In this document: piece after piece, positions 53,988-64,000 of the stretch
Numbering within the stretch: position 1 is the first letter of the stretch
How the letters are laid out: each line of letters begins with the position of its first letter
Origin: Planctomycetota bacterium
Lineage (GTDB): Bacteria; Planctomycetota; UBA1135; GCA-002686595
DNA: 64,000 nucleotides
Assembly: GCA_012959785.1 (NCBI GenBank)
Contig: DUCM01000014.1
Span: forward strand, 62,001-126,000
Reading direction: 5' to 3'
Notes under the pieces: model-generated
Seen by the model: the letters and a program-made list of their open reading frames with translations, nothing else
Databases searched by the model: none
What the model was told of the DNA's origin: nothing
Position numbers and translations under genes: made by a program

Positions 53988-54093
53988 AGTGCCAACAGGG
54001 TTCAATTGAGGAGACGAATAGGCGCACGGCTGTGGGGGAGCCGGCCGCTTCCCTAGTTATCGGCAGTGGGCCATTTCGAGTGGAGGCGACCGC

Positions 54094-54179
54094 TTGTGCA
54101 CAGCCTGTGCGGGCCTTGTGGATAGTCATAAAGGTGTGCGCCAGAAGAACTTACAGCGATTTCAAGCAACTTATCCACA
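54094..54179. promoter_or_regulatory. cluster of DnaA-box-like sequences
   Basis: TTATCCACA at 54171-54179 matches the DnaA consensus exactly. TGTGGATAG at 54117-54125 is the inverse orientation with one mismatch, and TTGTGCACA at 54094 is weaker. They lie in a gap before a protease gene and could be regulatory or chance. Confidence 0.35.
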
Positions 54180-54252
54180 GCCCTTTCCTGGGCCTCTTGG
54201 CCTTTTCCACGCCCCAAAGGGGGCGCAGGGCAAAATACAATTTCCTGCGGGG

Positions 54253-56364
54253 CTACTTTTTGGCCCGTGGGCCACGGGGCACCACGGCCAGGATCTTGTC
54301 GCCAACCTCGATGGCTGCCAGCACCTCCCGGCCACTCTTCAGTTGTCCGAAGAGCGTGTAGCGCCCATCGAGGTGGGGTGTGGGTCGGTGGGTTACGAAG
54401 AACTGGCTGCCCCCGCTGTCGGGGTCGGCGTTGCGCGGCATACCCAGGGAGCCCAGGACGAATTTCTCCCTGGAAAACTCCGCCCGTAGGGGCTCGCCGC
54501 GCCAGGAGCGCGCTCCGTTGCCATCGCCGCGGTGGTCGCCACCCTGGATCACGAAGTCGCCCACGACGCGGTGGAAGTCGAGGCCATCGTAGGCACCGCG
54601 TGCGGCCAAGGAGAGGAAGTTGTGCACGTGCAGCGGAGCGGCTTCCGGCGCGAGCTCGAAGACTAGGCTGCCGGCGGTGGTGCGAATTTCCACCAAGGGC
54701 GCGATTCGAAGGCCCATGACCTCGGGCAATGCGCCGTGCCGCTCTGGTAGGGGGCTTGCCGCAGGCAAGGTCGAGGCGGGGAAGTGCTCCTCGAAAAGAG
54801 CGCGGGCCACCACCCGCGTATAGGCCTTGCTGGAAGCGAGACCCAGGAACAGCAACTCAAGAGCGCGGTCGTCGTCAATGCTGGCTGCGCAGGTGAGGAT
54901 CTCGTACTCGAGTTCACCCTTCAGGTCGCCCGATGCCTCGCGATAGGCGCCGAGGAGCGGCGCGAGGTCGGAGACATTGGGGCTCTCTTGCAACGCCAGA
55001 ACGGCTCCCAGCCGCAAGCCGTTGTCCTGGTTCTTGAGCAACTCGTGGGCCCGCTCACGGCCTCCGGCAGAGAGCACGGCACCCAGGCCGAGAGCGGCCT
55101 CGAAGGACACGCTGCCCACGGGGTCACGGGTCAAACGAGTCAAAATGGAAAACGCCAGGGGCTGCGAGAGGTGCCGACAGCTCTGGGCCACCGCGCGCCG
55201 CAAGCGCGGGTCGCCGTCGAGGGAACGCAGTTCGAGTTCAGCGGCACCCCCGTCTCCCATGAGCTTGGCAGTCGCCACGGTGGCGGCTGCGCGGACTGCC
55301 GTCGATGTGTCCACCAGAGGCTTTTCGAGCAGTTTACGGGCGTTTTCCCGGTGATCTTCAAATTCGCCCAAGGCGCTGGCCGCGGCCCCTCGCAGGGCGC
55401 TGGAGGAGGCCCGGGTGGCGCGTTTCAGGGCATCGAGAGAAGCCGCATTTGGAAAGCGGCCCAACCCCCGAGCCGCTTCGAGGGCCACTCGAGCATCGCT
55501 GTCAGCGATGCTCTCGCGCAGGATTTCGAGTCCTCGTGGGTCGCTTGTCGCAAGGGCGCCAATGCCGCGCACGGCGAAGATGCGTGCATTCACCGACTCT
55601 GGCGCGCGAGCCCAGAGGTAAAAAACTTCGCGACCGCGCTCAGCCTTGCGCCGGGCGAGGCTGAACAGGGCGCGCCAAACGACTTCGATATCCTCGGGTT
55701 CCGTCTTCAGCTCGGGGTCCAGCTCGATACCCCAGCGCTCGCGCAGGAGTTTGGCGGGTGCCGCCGATGCCATACCTACAAGAGCGCTGTCAACCAAAGC
55801 GGAGTTGGCGTCATCCGAGCTCCAACGGTGGGGCGCGAGGGCGGCTTCGGCGCGCACGAGGGGTGAGGGGTCGGAGCTGGCGTATAGCAACTCCTCCCGC
55901 ATGCCCGGGTTATCAAAACGACTGGCGGCTTCCACGGCGCGGGCGCGAACTTCTGCGCTTGGGTCGGAGAGGGCGGAGAGGAGATTTCCGGCGGTGGCGG
56001 GGTCGGCGCGCAGCCCCAGGCCAAAAGCCGCTATTGCCCTCGCCTTGGTGCGCTTGTCCGAGAGGGCGCGCACGAGGGCCGCGCTCACTCCACCAGTCAA
56101 CTCGGGAAAGGGCATGCGGCCCAGGGCCAGCAGGGCGCGCTCTTGGACTTCGGGCTCGCTGGACGCGGCCAGGATCTCAAGCTCGCCGCCTCCGTCGCTG
56201 CGGCGATCCTCCAGGAAAGCGATGCGCGCAAGGACGCGCAGGTGTGCATCCTCGGCGGCTTCGAGAGGCGCCGGCTCGGGCCGGAGTTCGGGGCGAGAAT
56301 CACAGGCCGCGAGCGCGGCGAGAGTGACTAGGATCCAGGTCGGGCGGGGCATGGAGCGGTGCAT
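54253..56364 (-). CDS. HEAT-repeat/cyclophilin fusion lipoprotein
   Basis: The 703-residue product has a lipoprotein signal (ILVTLAALAAC, lipobox LAAC at residue 21), then many HEAT-like helical repeats (residues about 40-540) and a C-terminal cyclophilin peptidyl-prolyl isomerase domain. The latter shows LDFHRVVGDFVIQGGDHRGD and GGSQFFVTHRPTPHLDGRYT. The domain order suggests a periplasmic foldase presented on a scaffold. An alternative ATG at 56352 gives a slightly shorter signal. Confidence 0.87.
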   Translation of the reverse strand: MHRSMPRPTWILVTLAALAACDSRPELRPEPAPLEAAEDAHLRVLARIAFLEDRRSDGGGELEILAASSEPEVQERALLALGRMPFPELTGGVSAALVRALSDKRTKARAIAAFGLGLRADPATAGNLLSALSDPSAEVRARAVEAASRFDNPGMREELLYASSDPSPLVRAEAALAPHRWSSDDANSALVDSALVGMASAAPAKLLRERWGIELDPELKTEPEDIEVVWRALFSLARRKAERGREVFYLWARAPESVNARIFAVRGIGALATSDPRGLEILRESIADSDARVALEAARGLGRFPNAASLDALKRATRASSSALRGAAASALGEFEDHRENARKLLEKPLVDTSTAVRAAATVATAKLMGDGGAAELELRSLDGDPRLRRAVAQSCRHLSQPLAFSILTRLTRDPVGSVSFEAALGLGAVLSAGGRERAHELLKNQDNGLRLGAVLALQESPNVSDLAPLLGAYREASGDLKGELEYEILTCAASIDDDRALELLFLGLASSKAYTRVVARALFEEHFPASTLPAASPLPERHGALPEVMGLRIAPLVEIRTTAGSLVFELAPEAAPLHVHNFLSLAARGAYDGLDFHRVVGDFVIQGGDHRGDGNGARSWRGEPLRAEFSREKFVLGSLGMPRNADPDSGGSQFFVTHRPTPHLDGRYTLFGQLKSGREVLAAIEVGDKILAVVPRGPRAKK

Positions 56365-56446
56365 CGGGCTTGAGAGAGAAGCGCGCGGGCCTCCGAATGA
56401 GTGCTTTTCAGCGGGGTTCGGCGCTCTTCGCCGCTGCCCTGGGTAT

Positions 56447-56486
56447 CTATAATGGCCGGGCCATAATGGCCGGGCTATAATGGTGG
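56447..56486 (+). promoter_or_regulatory. tandem repeat with three TATAAT-like boxes before ribBA
   Basis: Nearly three copies of a 14-base unit (TATAATGGCCGGGC) carry TATAAT at 56448, CATAAT at 56462 and TATAAT at 56476. Each could serve as a -10 box, giving several spaced transcription starts 110-150 bases before the ribBA ATG. Confidence 0.5.
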
Positions 56487-56596
56487 GCGTGGGCCCCTGG
56501 CCTGAATTATTGCCGGACTCTTTGGCGGAACCCTATCAGATGGGGCCCATAAATCAGCCGGGGCCCGCAAAGCAGACGACCACGAGAAGACCAACG

Positions 56597-57838
56597 ATGC
56601 CGATCGCCGAAATACCCGCCATCCTCGACGAGCTCAAAGCTGGCCGAATGATCATCCTGGTGGACGATCCCGACCGCGAAAACGAGGGAGATCTGGCCTT
56701 ATTGGCCGAATTCGCCACTCCCGAGGCGATCAACTTCATGGCCTCCCTGGGCCGTGGCTTGATCTGCATGCCCATGACCGAGGAGTTGTGCGACCGCCTC
56801 GAACTGCCCCCCCAGGCAGCAGAGAACACCAGCAAGATGGGCACAGGATTCACCGTGTCCATCGAAGCCGCCAAGGGAGTCACCACGGGCATCTCCGCCA
56901 AGGACCGCGCCCACACGATCCTCACCGCCGCAAAACCCGGAGCTCAGGCCGACGACCTCGCCCGCCCCGGACACATCTTCCCCCTGCGCGCGCGCAATGG
57001 GGGTGTTTTGGTGCGCGGCGGCCAGACTGAAGGCATCGTCGATCTCGCGAACCTGTGCGGCGCCCGCCCGGCCGGGGTCATCTGCGAGGTCATGAATGAT
57101 GATGGCAGCATGGCGCGCATGGGCGACCTCGAAGTCTTCGCCGAGAAGCACCAACTCAAGATCTGCACCATCGAGTCAATCATCGCCTGGCGTCGCCAGA
57201 ACGAGCGTCTGGTTGTGCCCCTTCAAACCGCAGTGCCCCTGCCCACCCGTTTCGGCAACTTCAACTCGCACCTGTTCAAGTCCGAGCTCGACGGTAAGGA
57301 GCACCTCGTGCTCTCACGCGGATTGAGCGGACCTGGCCTCGACGGGCCCTGGAAGGCTTGCGATGAACCCGTCATGGTGCGTGTTCACTCGGAGTGCTTG
57401 ACCGGCGATGTTTTTCACTCCCTGCGCTGCGATTGCGGGCCGCAACTCGACCGTGCCCTGGAAATTCTGGGCGGCCAGGAGCGCGCCGTGCTGGTCTACA
57501 TGCGCCAGGAGGGTCGCGGGATCGGTCTCGAGAACAAGCTCAAGGCCTACCAGCTCCAGGACCAAGGCCTCGACACCGTGGAGGCCAACGAGAAGCTGGG
57601 TTTCAAAGCCGACCTGCGCGAGTACGGCCTCGGAGCCCAGATGCTGGTTTACCTTGGCGTGCGCCGCATGCGACTCTTGACCAACAACCCCAAGAAGATC
57701 GCCGGCCTCAAGGGCTATGGCCTCGAGGTGCTCGAGCAGTTGCCCCTTTCCATCGAGCCCTCGCCGGAAAACATCAAGTACCTGCGCACCAAGCGCGACA
57801 AACTCGGCCACAGCCTCGGCGAGGCCCTGGGCGACTGA
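56597..57838 (+). CDS. ribBA: RibBA: DHBP synthase/GTP cyclohydrolase II
   Basis: RibBA makes both riboflavin precursors, 3,4-dihydroxy-2-butanone 4-phosphate and 2,5-diamino-6-ribosylamino-pyrimidinone phosphate. From ATG at 56597 the product has 413 residues. The N-terminal RibB domain contains DDPDRENEGD (about residues 23-32) and GHIFPLRARNGGVLVRGG. The C-terminal RibA domain has zinc cysteines C267, C278 and C280 in VHSECLTGDVFHSLRCDCG, and YMRQEGRGIGLENK. An upstream in-frame reading to 56480 has no family features and is rejected. Confidence 0.96.
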   Translation: MPIAEIPAILDELKAGRMIILVDDPDRENEGDLALLAEFATPEAINFMASLGRGLICMPMTEELCDRLELPPQAAENTSKMGTGFTVSIEAAKGVTTGISAKDRAHTILTAAKPGAQADDLARPGHIFPLRARNGGVLVRGGQTEGIVDLANLCGARPAGVICEVMNDDGSMARMGDLEVFAEKHQLKICTIESIIAWRRQNERLVVPLQTAVPLPTRFGNFNSHLFKSELDGKEHLVLSRGLSGPGLDGPWKACDEPVMVRVHSECLTGDVFHSLRCDCGPQLDRALEILGGQERAVLVYMRQEGRGIGLENKLKAYQLQDQGLDTVEANEKLGFKADLREYGLGAQMLVYLGVRRMRLLTNNPKKIAGLKGYGLEVLEQLPLSIEPSPENIKYLRTKRDKLGHSLGEALGD

Positions 57839-58024
57839 CGAGCGCGGCCTCCAAACTGGTTCCCAAAAAGGACTTAGCGCAATACTTGGTGATTGAAGTC
57901 GGCCTTTACCCTGAATCGGCCGAAGAGCCTTCTAGCCTCCTGTGACCGCCTTGGACGGGTTGGTTCGCAAAGAGGAGCTCGCTCCTGGGAATAGGCCCGG
58001 AGCCTCGGCGTCCCTCTCCCCACG

Positions 58025-58621
58025 ATGGGGATTCTGAAGATGAATACGGCTCGAAAGGAAGACGCCAACCTGGTCAGGAACACCCTGGAGGGTGATTCTG
58101 ATGCTTTTCAGGCCTTGGTGGAGCGCTACGAGGTGAGGCTCTTCGCCATGGTGCGCCATTACACGCGCAACACCATGGAGATCGAGGACATCGTCCAGGA
58201 CACCTTCTTGAAGGCTTACCGGCGCCTCGACAGCTTCGATCACCGCTCGTCCTTCTACACCTGGATCTACCGCATCGCCACGAACACCGTGCTCGATGTG
58301 CTCAAGCGTCGTGGCCGCTCGCCGGTCCAGGCGGCTCCGGACCCCGAGCTCTTGGCCGAGGTTGCACCTTGCGATGTGCCCTCGCCCTCACGGGACATCG
58401 AAGCCTCCGAATTGCGCGAGATCACCCACGAAGTCCTGACCCACCTGCCGGATATCTTTCGCACCACCCTGATCATGCGCGAGTTTGATGAAATGACCTA
58501 TCAGGAGATTGCTGACACCCTTGGCATATCCATCGGTACCGTCGAGTCGCGACTCTTCCGCGCCCGCGCTCGCTTCAAGGACAAGCTCCTTTCGCTCTAC
58601 CCCGAATTCGGGGATCAGTGA
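58025..58621 (+). CDS. ECF (RpoE-like) sigma factor
   Basis: ECF sigma factors drive responses to envelope signals. The 198-residue product has region 2 (LVERYEVRLFAMVRHYTRNT, then IEDIVQDTFLKAYRRLDSF) and region 4 (TYQEIADTLGISIGTVESRL FRAR). An ATG at 58043 is an alternative start. It is followed 18 bases later by a zinc-type anti-sigma factor gene, an expected operon partner. Confidence 0.92.
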   Translation: MGILKMNTARKEDANLVRNTLEGDSDAFQALVERYEVRLFAMVRHYTRNTMEIEDIVQDTFLKAYRRLDSFDHRSSFYTWIYRIATNTVLDVLKRRGRSPVQAAPDPELLAEVAPCDVPSPSRDIEASELREITHEVLTHLPDIFRTTLIMREFDEMTYQEIADTLGISIGTVESRLFRARARFKDKLLSLYPEFGDQ

Positions 58622-58639
58622 GGGGTTGAGGTTGAAACC

Positions 58640-59164
58640 ATGATGAACTGCAAAGAATGCCTACCCCTGGTCGCCGGTTACCTCGACGAGGAACTGAGTG
58701 AGCTCCAAGCTGCGCCCTTGCGCCAGCACTTCCTCGACTGCCGGTCGTGCCGCTGTGCCCTGGCTGCCGAAAAGTCACTTCGGCGTTGGTTCTCCTTCGA
58801 GAACAGTCTCGATGTTGTGGTACCCGAAGGCTTTGCTCGACGGGTTGCCCGGCGCGCTTTTGCCGGGGACACCGGGTCTTCCGATGAGATCCCCTTCCTG
58901 GTTCCCGCCGCCAGCCCTCGAGCCGCCGCAGTCGAGCCGGGAGTGAGAGACTTCCTCCTGCACGCCACAGCGGCGGCCGCCGTGTTGCTCTTGGTCTTCT
59001 CGGCCTGGATGCGCTCGACGCAGCTGCCCGCCAGCGATAACTTGAGCGCCACCGAACAGGGCGCTACCCTGGAACAACTGCTCGAGCGCGCGGACGAACT
59101 CAATGCCGCCGACGCTCGACGGCAAGACGCGCAGGCTGACGAAGACGAGGACAAAGACAACTGA
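58640..59164 (+). CDS. zinc-type (ZAS/zf-HC2) anti-sigma factor
   Basis: This membrane protein probably holds the preceding sigma factor inactive. The 174-residue product has C4-C7 and H30-x3-C34-x2-C37 in its first 40 residues, the Hx3Cx2C motif of zinc-associated anti-sigma domains, then one membrane helix (LLHATAAAAVLLLVFSAWM) and a short acidic periplasmic tail. Its TGA stop overlaps the next ATG by one base. Confidence 0.88.
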   Translation: MMNCKECLPLVAGYLDEELSELQAAPLRQHFLDCRSCRCALAAEKSLRRWFSFENSLDVVVPEGFARRVARRAFAGDTGSSDEIPFLVPAASPRAAAVEPGVRDFLLHATAAAAVLLLVFSAWMRSTQLPASDNLSATEQGATLEQLLERADELNAADARRQDAQADEDEDKDN

Positions 59165-59541
59165 TGGGCACACGCGCCTGGATCCTGATCCTGGCTCTGG
59201 TTTGCTTCCTGGCGGGACTCGCCGCGGGGCTGGCCGGAGCCGAGTTCCATGCAGAGAGGGCTCCCGCCCGCAGCGCCTTCGGCGCCTACGAATTGGGCCT
59301 AGTCGAGCGCTTTGACCTCGACCCCGAGCGCCAGCGGCTCCTGGTGGGGTTGGTCGACCACTACAATCTCGAGATCGAGGAGATAAGGAACCGCCATACG
59401 GCGGAGTTTCAACGCGAGATGGAGCCGGAATTGCGCCGCATCGGCCTCGAATACCGGACCCTGCTCCGCGACCGACTGCTGCCTCCGGCAAAGCGCGCAG
59501 AATTCGACCGCCTGACAGCAGACTTTCAGGACATTTTCTAG
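59164..59541 (+). CDS. CpxP-like periplasmic helical sensor protein
   Basis: The 125-residue protein has an N-terminal membrane or signal helix (LILALVCFLAGLAAGLAG) and then a highly charged helical region (LVGLVDHYNLEIEEIRNRHT onward, ending KRAEFDRLTADFQDIF). It lies after the sigma/anti-sigma pair by overlap, like the small heavy-metal-sensor or CpxP proteins that tune such regulators. The evidence is architectural only. Confidence 0.65.
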   Translation: MGTRAWILILALVCFLAGLAAGLAGAEFHAERAPARSAFGAYELGLVERFDLDPERQRLLVGLVDHYNLEIEEIRNRHTAEFQREMEPELRRIGLEYRTLLRDRLLPPAKRAEFDRLTADFQDIF

Positions 59542-59553
59542 CAGACTCCCCCC

Positions 59554-61359
59554 ATGCCCAACGCTTGTGGATTGAGGATTGGCTCACGCCGCTTCGAGCT
59601 ATTCGTGCTCGAAGGAAGCTCCAAGAACCCGAAGATCGTCACCAGCCTCGCTGGGGAGATCCCCGGGTCCGCGGAAGACCTCTGCGCCCTGGCCGCCAAG
59701 GCCCTGCGCGACGCTATTGAGAGGCACAAGATCCCCATCGAGAATGTCTCGGTGGCCATGGATGCAGGAGTCGCGGCCTTCCGCCACCTGAGCCTACCCA
59801 TCACCGACGACACCACAATCAACACGGTGATCAAGTTCGAGGTGGAGTCGCAGTTGCCGCAGTTCAACATCGACGAGGTGATCGTCGATTTCTACAAGCA
59901 AGAGGTTCAAGGCGATTCGTCGAGCTTGATCGTGACCGCTGTTCTCAAAGAGGACATCCAGGCCACCATCGACATCTGCGCCAAGGCTGGTATCGAGCCT
60001 TTGGAGATAGAAACCGAGGCGACTGCCTTGGTGAACGCCGCCGCGGGCGCTGGATTCTGCACCGTGGATACGGCCCAGGTCCTGGTGCATGTAGGCGAAG
60101 TGTCCACTGCAGTCGCGATCGTGGACGGCGGCCGCGTCCGTGACATGCGTGTCATTCAGGTTGGCGCCCTCAGTCATACCGAGAACACCGCGACCGCGGT
60201 TGCTGATGACGACGCGCAAGAGGCGGGACTCGGCATCCCCGAAGATCATGCCCCCAGAGAGACAGACCTGGAGGACGATGGCTCGCAAGAGCCCGAAGCG
60301 CCCCAATCAGCCGCACCTGCCCCCACAATTGAGCGCTGCGACGAGGTCGTGACCCGTTTACGTCGCGAGCTGTCTCGCACCGTTTCCGCGGCGCGCACGG
60401 CCAATGAGCTCGAGGCCGTCTACTTCTCGGGTTTCGAGCTACCCGGCCTGGTTGGTGAGGACATCTTGGGGATCGAAGCGCTCTCTTTTGGCGGCTTTGA
60501 GGTTGAGGTCCAGGAGGGCAGCCTGCACTCCGAATACCGCTCCTGCGCCGTGGCTTATGGCTCCGCCCTGCGCCAGTTGGGCGGCGGCATCATGCCCGCC
60601 AGCTTGCGCCGCGAGGAACTCAAGTTCACTGGTGCCTTCGAGCGCTTGGAATTGCCCTTGGCCGTGATGTGCTTGCTCTTGGCCACCTTGCTCGGCGTCT
60701 GGAACATCTTTCTGCGCCACGAGCTGTCCTACATCAACAACGACCTGAGCTGGATGTTGAAGTCGACGGTCAACTTCATGATTGGCGACCCCAAGGCGGG
60801 CAAGCAGGGCAACCTGGTTTACCCGCCGGAGATCTTGACCAACTACATCAAGGGCACCGCCAGCGTCGAGCCCGGCAGCAACCCGGAGGTCTATCGAAGC
60901 GACTCCATGCGCAACCGCTACGAGCAGTTGACCCACATTCGCAAGCTTCTCAACGACGAGAAGAAGCGACTCTCCAAGGAACTCGGCCAGGACACCGAGA
61001 TCGCCCAGCCGCAGTCGGCCTTCAAGGGCATGACCCTGGTGCTCGACACCCTCTTCGATGAGGGCAAGGACACCTTTGGCCGCATCTCTCTGCGGAAAGT
61101 TGATGCGACCTATCGCACCAAGGGCAAGGAGGATCGGGTCGTAGTCAACGTCGCCGTCGTCTTCTATTCCGACAACGATTCGACCACCGAGGCCACCAAG
61201 AACTACGAGGCCTTCTACGCCAAGTTGCGAGCACAGCCGTGGTTTATCGAGGACAAGCGCGGCGCGAGTGAAACCGTCAAGGGCGTAGAAACCGGCATCT
61301 ACCTCCCCAGCCTCTCGGTCACCATCGATGTCTCCAAGGCACCCCAGGTGAGATCATGA
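59554..61359 (+). CDS. fused PilM-PilN (GspL-like) inner-membrane protein
   Basis: The 601-residue product joins an actin-like PilM domain (residues 1 to about 345: ACGLRIGSRRFELFVLEG, then INTVIKFEVESQLPQFNIDE and PLEIETEATALVNAAAGAGF) to a single membrane helix (about 367-388, LPLAVMCLLLATLLGVWNIF) and a periplasmic PilN-like domain. This is the architecture of GspL in type II secretion. With the next gene it forms the inner-membrane platform of a type IV pilus or type II system. The ATPase and pilin genes are not in the window. Confidence 0.82.
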   Translation: MPNACGLRIGSRRFELFVLEGSSKNPKIVTSLAGEIPGSAEDLCALAAKALRDAIERHKIPIENVSVAMDAGVAAFRHLSLPITDDTTINTVIKFEVESQLPQFNIDEVIVDFYKQEVQGDSSSLIVTAVLKEDIQATIDICAKAGIEPLEIETEATALVNAAAGAGFCTVDTAQVLVHVGEVSTAVAIVDGGRVRDMRVIQVGALSHTENTATAVADDDAQEAGLGIPEDHAPRETDLEDDGSQEPEAPQSAAPAPTIERCDEVVTRLRRELSRTVSAARTANELEAVYFSGFELPGLVGEDILGIEALSFGGFEVEVQEGSLHSEYRSCAVAYGSALRQLGGGIMPASLRREELKFTGAFERLELPLAVMCLLLATLLGVWNIFLRHELSYINNDLSWMLKSTVNFMIGDPKAGKQGNLVYPPEILTNYIKGTASVEPGSNPEVYRSDSMRNRYEQLTHIRKLLNDEKKRLSKELGQDTEIAQPQSAFKGMTLVLDTLFDEGKDTFGRISLRKVDATYRTKGKEDRVVVNVAVVFYSDNDSTTEATKNYEAFYAKLRAQPWFIEDKRGASETVKGVETGIYLPSLSVTIDVSKAPQVRS

Positions 61360-61925
61360 AGTTCATCAAGAGCCTGAACCTGGCGCGCCTGATCATCATC
61401 GCATCGCTTGTGGCTGCGTGCCTCTTGGGCTGGAGCGGTAGCGCTGCCAAGGGAGAGCGGGACGCCCTCTCAGGCGTCTTTGCCAAGGACGTTCCCAGGG
61501 TTTGCCGCGAAATCCAGGAACTCTCGTTGCTCAACACGAAGCTCATGGGCGAGGTCAAGGGCGACAAGTTGCTCAGCCAAGCAAGCCCCGAGTCCTACAT
61601 CCGTGGCTGCGCTGATCACCCCAGCGTGCAGATAGGCGAGGTGGACATGGGATCCCGCAACAAGCACGGCCAAGCCGGCATCGTGGACAGGATTTCTTCG
61701 ATCCGCCCCTTCGAACAGGGCCGCGGTCGGCGGGAGTTTTCGCACTACAAGATCGCGCAGTTTCTCTATCGCCTCGAAGCCGATTCACGGCAGATCAAGG
61801 TCACGAACATCCGCATGGATCTCGTGGGCAGCTCGCGGGACCTCGACAAGATTCCGGGCGACACCTGGACCTTTGACATCGAGGTCACCAATCGCGTCAA
61901 GGAAAGCAGCGCCGCGGGCCAGTAG
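61356..61925 (+). CDS. PilO/GspM-like inner-membrane protein
   Basis: The 189-residue protein has a single N-terminal membrane helix (LARLIIIASLVAACLLGW), a coiled-coil-like segment and a ferredoxin-like C-terminal domain (FSHYKIAQFLYRLEADSRQI, then DTWTFDIEVTNRV). It overlaps the pilMN-like gene by 4 bases (ATGA). Order and topology match PilO or GspM. The gene ends four bases before the convergent carB. Confidence 0.78.
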   Translation: MKFIKSLNLARLIIIASLVAACLLGWSGSAAKGERDALSGVFAKDVPRVCREIQELSLLNTKLMGEVKGDKLLSQASPESYIRGCADHPSVQIGEVDMGSRNKHGQAGIVDRISSIRPFEQGRGRREFSHYKIAQFLYRLEADSRQIKVTNIRMDLVGSSRDLDKIPGDTWTFDIEVTNRVKESSAAGQ

Positions 61926-61929
61926 ATTC

Positions 61930-64000
<2,071 letters not shown>

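Noticed and set aside
54057-54064. Perfect GCCGATAA on the minus strand before the protease gene
   Set aside because: No -35-like sequence at the right spacing, and one or two chance matches to eight bases are expected in 64 kb.

Overview
The window is a high-GC segment of a diderm bacterial chromosome. Its proteins include an outer-membrane porin-like barrel, lipoproteins with lipoboxes, periplasmic FliO and peptidases, a HEAT-cyclophilin lipoprotein, sulfatase-fold phosphoesterases and a giant cysteine-rich tandem-repeat surface protein. TTG and GTG starts are frequent. This mix, together with an unusually complete and oddly decorated flagellar cluster, best fits a member of the Planctomycetota or a close relative. 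That placement is inferred from gene content; no rRNA or tRNA gene is visible.

Region 1 (1-16786, minus strand) is one long run of flagellar genes with overlapping or nearly overlapping ends. In transcription order it holds a degenerate kinase, a receiver-HATPase protein, a membrane protein with a repeated DLFxFPALE motif, an STN-like/TPR protein, a TPR membrane protein, an NtrB-like kinase, an NtrC-like regulator, flgB, flgC, fliE, fliF, fliG, fliH, fliI, fliJ, a MotE-like protein, motA and two tandem motB genes (the second cut by the left edge). The first five genes have no standard flagellar name and form the best candidate for an undescribed system. Region 2 (16992-23691) has a second NtrC-like regulator, two flagellin genes, fliD, fliS, a FliT-position small protein and a minus-strand protein that looks like an isolated histidine-kinase dimerisation hairpin.

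Region 3 (23818-34989) is the plus-strand export and control operon fliO-fliP-fliQ-fliR-flhB-flhA-flhF-flhG-small membrane protein-fliA, then two tiny proteins and two lipoproteins, with a convergent flgM closing the block. A near-perfect sigma-54 promoter with an upstream palindrome lies before fliO. Candidate sigma-28 promoters lie before flgM, motA and fliD and inside the end of flhG. The layout suggests a hierarchy in which sigma-54 and the NtrC-like proteins drive structural and export genes, FliA is made, FlgM holds it, and FliA then drives late genes.

Region 4 (35371-64000) is ordinary chromosome: an M1-like peptidase, a membrane protein, sfsA, a secreted M24 aminopeptidase, prfB with its programmed frameshift, the giant repeat protein, two sulfatase-fold proteins, purH, a porin, a membrane-tethered trypsin-like protease, a HEAT-cyclophilin lipoprotein, ribBA, an ECF sigma/anti-sigma pair, a fused PilM-PilN protein with a PilO-like partner, and the C-terminal two thirds of carB. 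Notable non-coding structure includes a 49-bp-arm inverted repeat whose two ends carry the start codons of the divergent sulfatase and purH genes, a tandem TATAAT-bearing repeat before ribBA, and a dispersed palindrome just after three stop codons.
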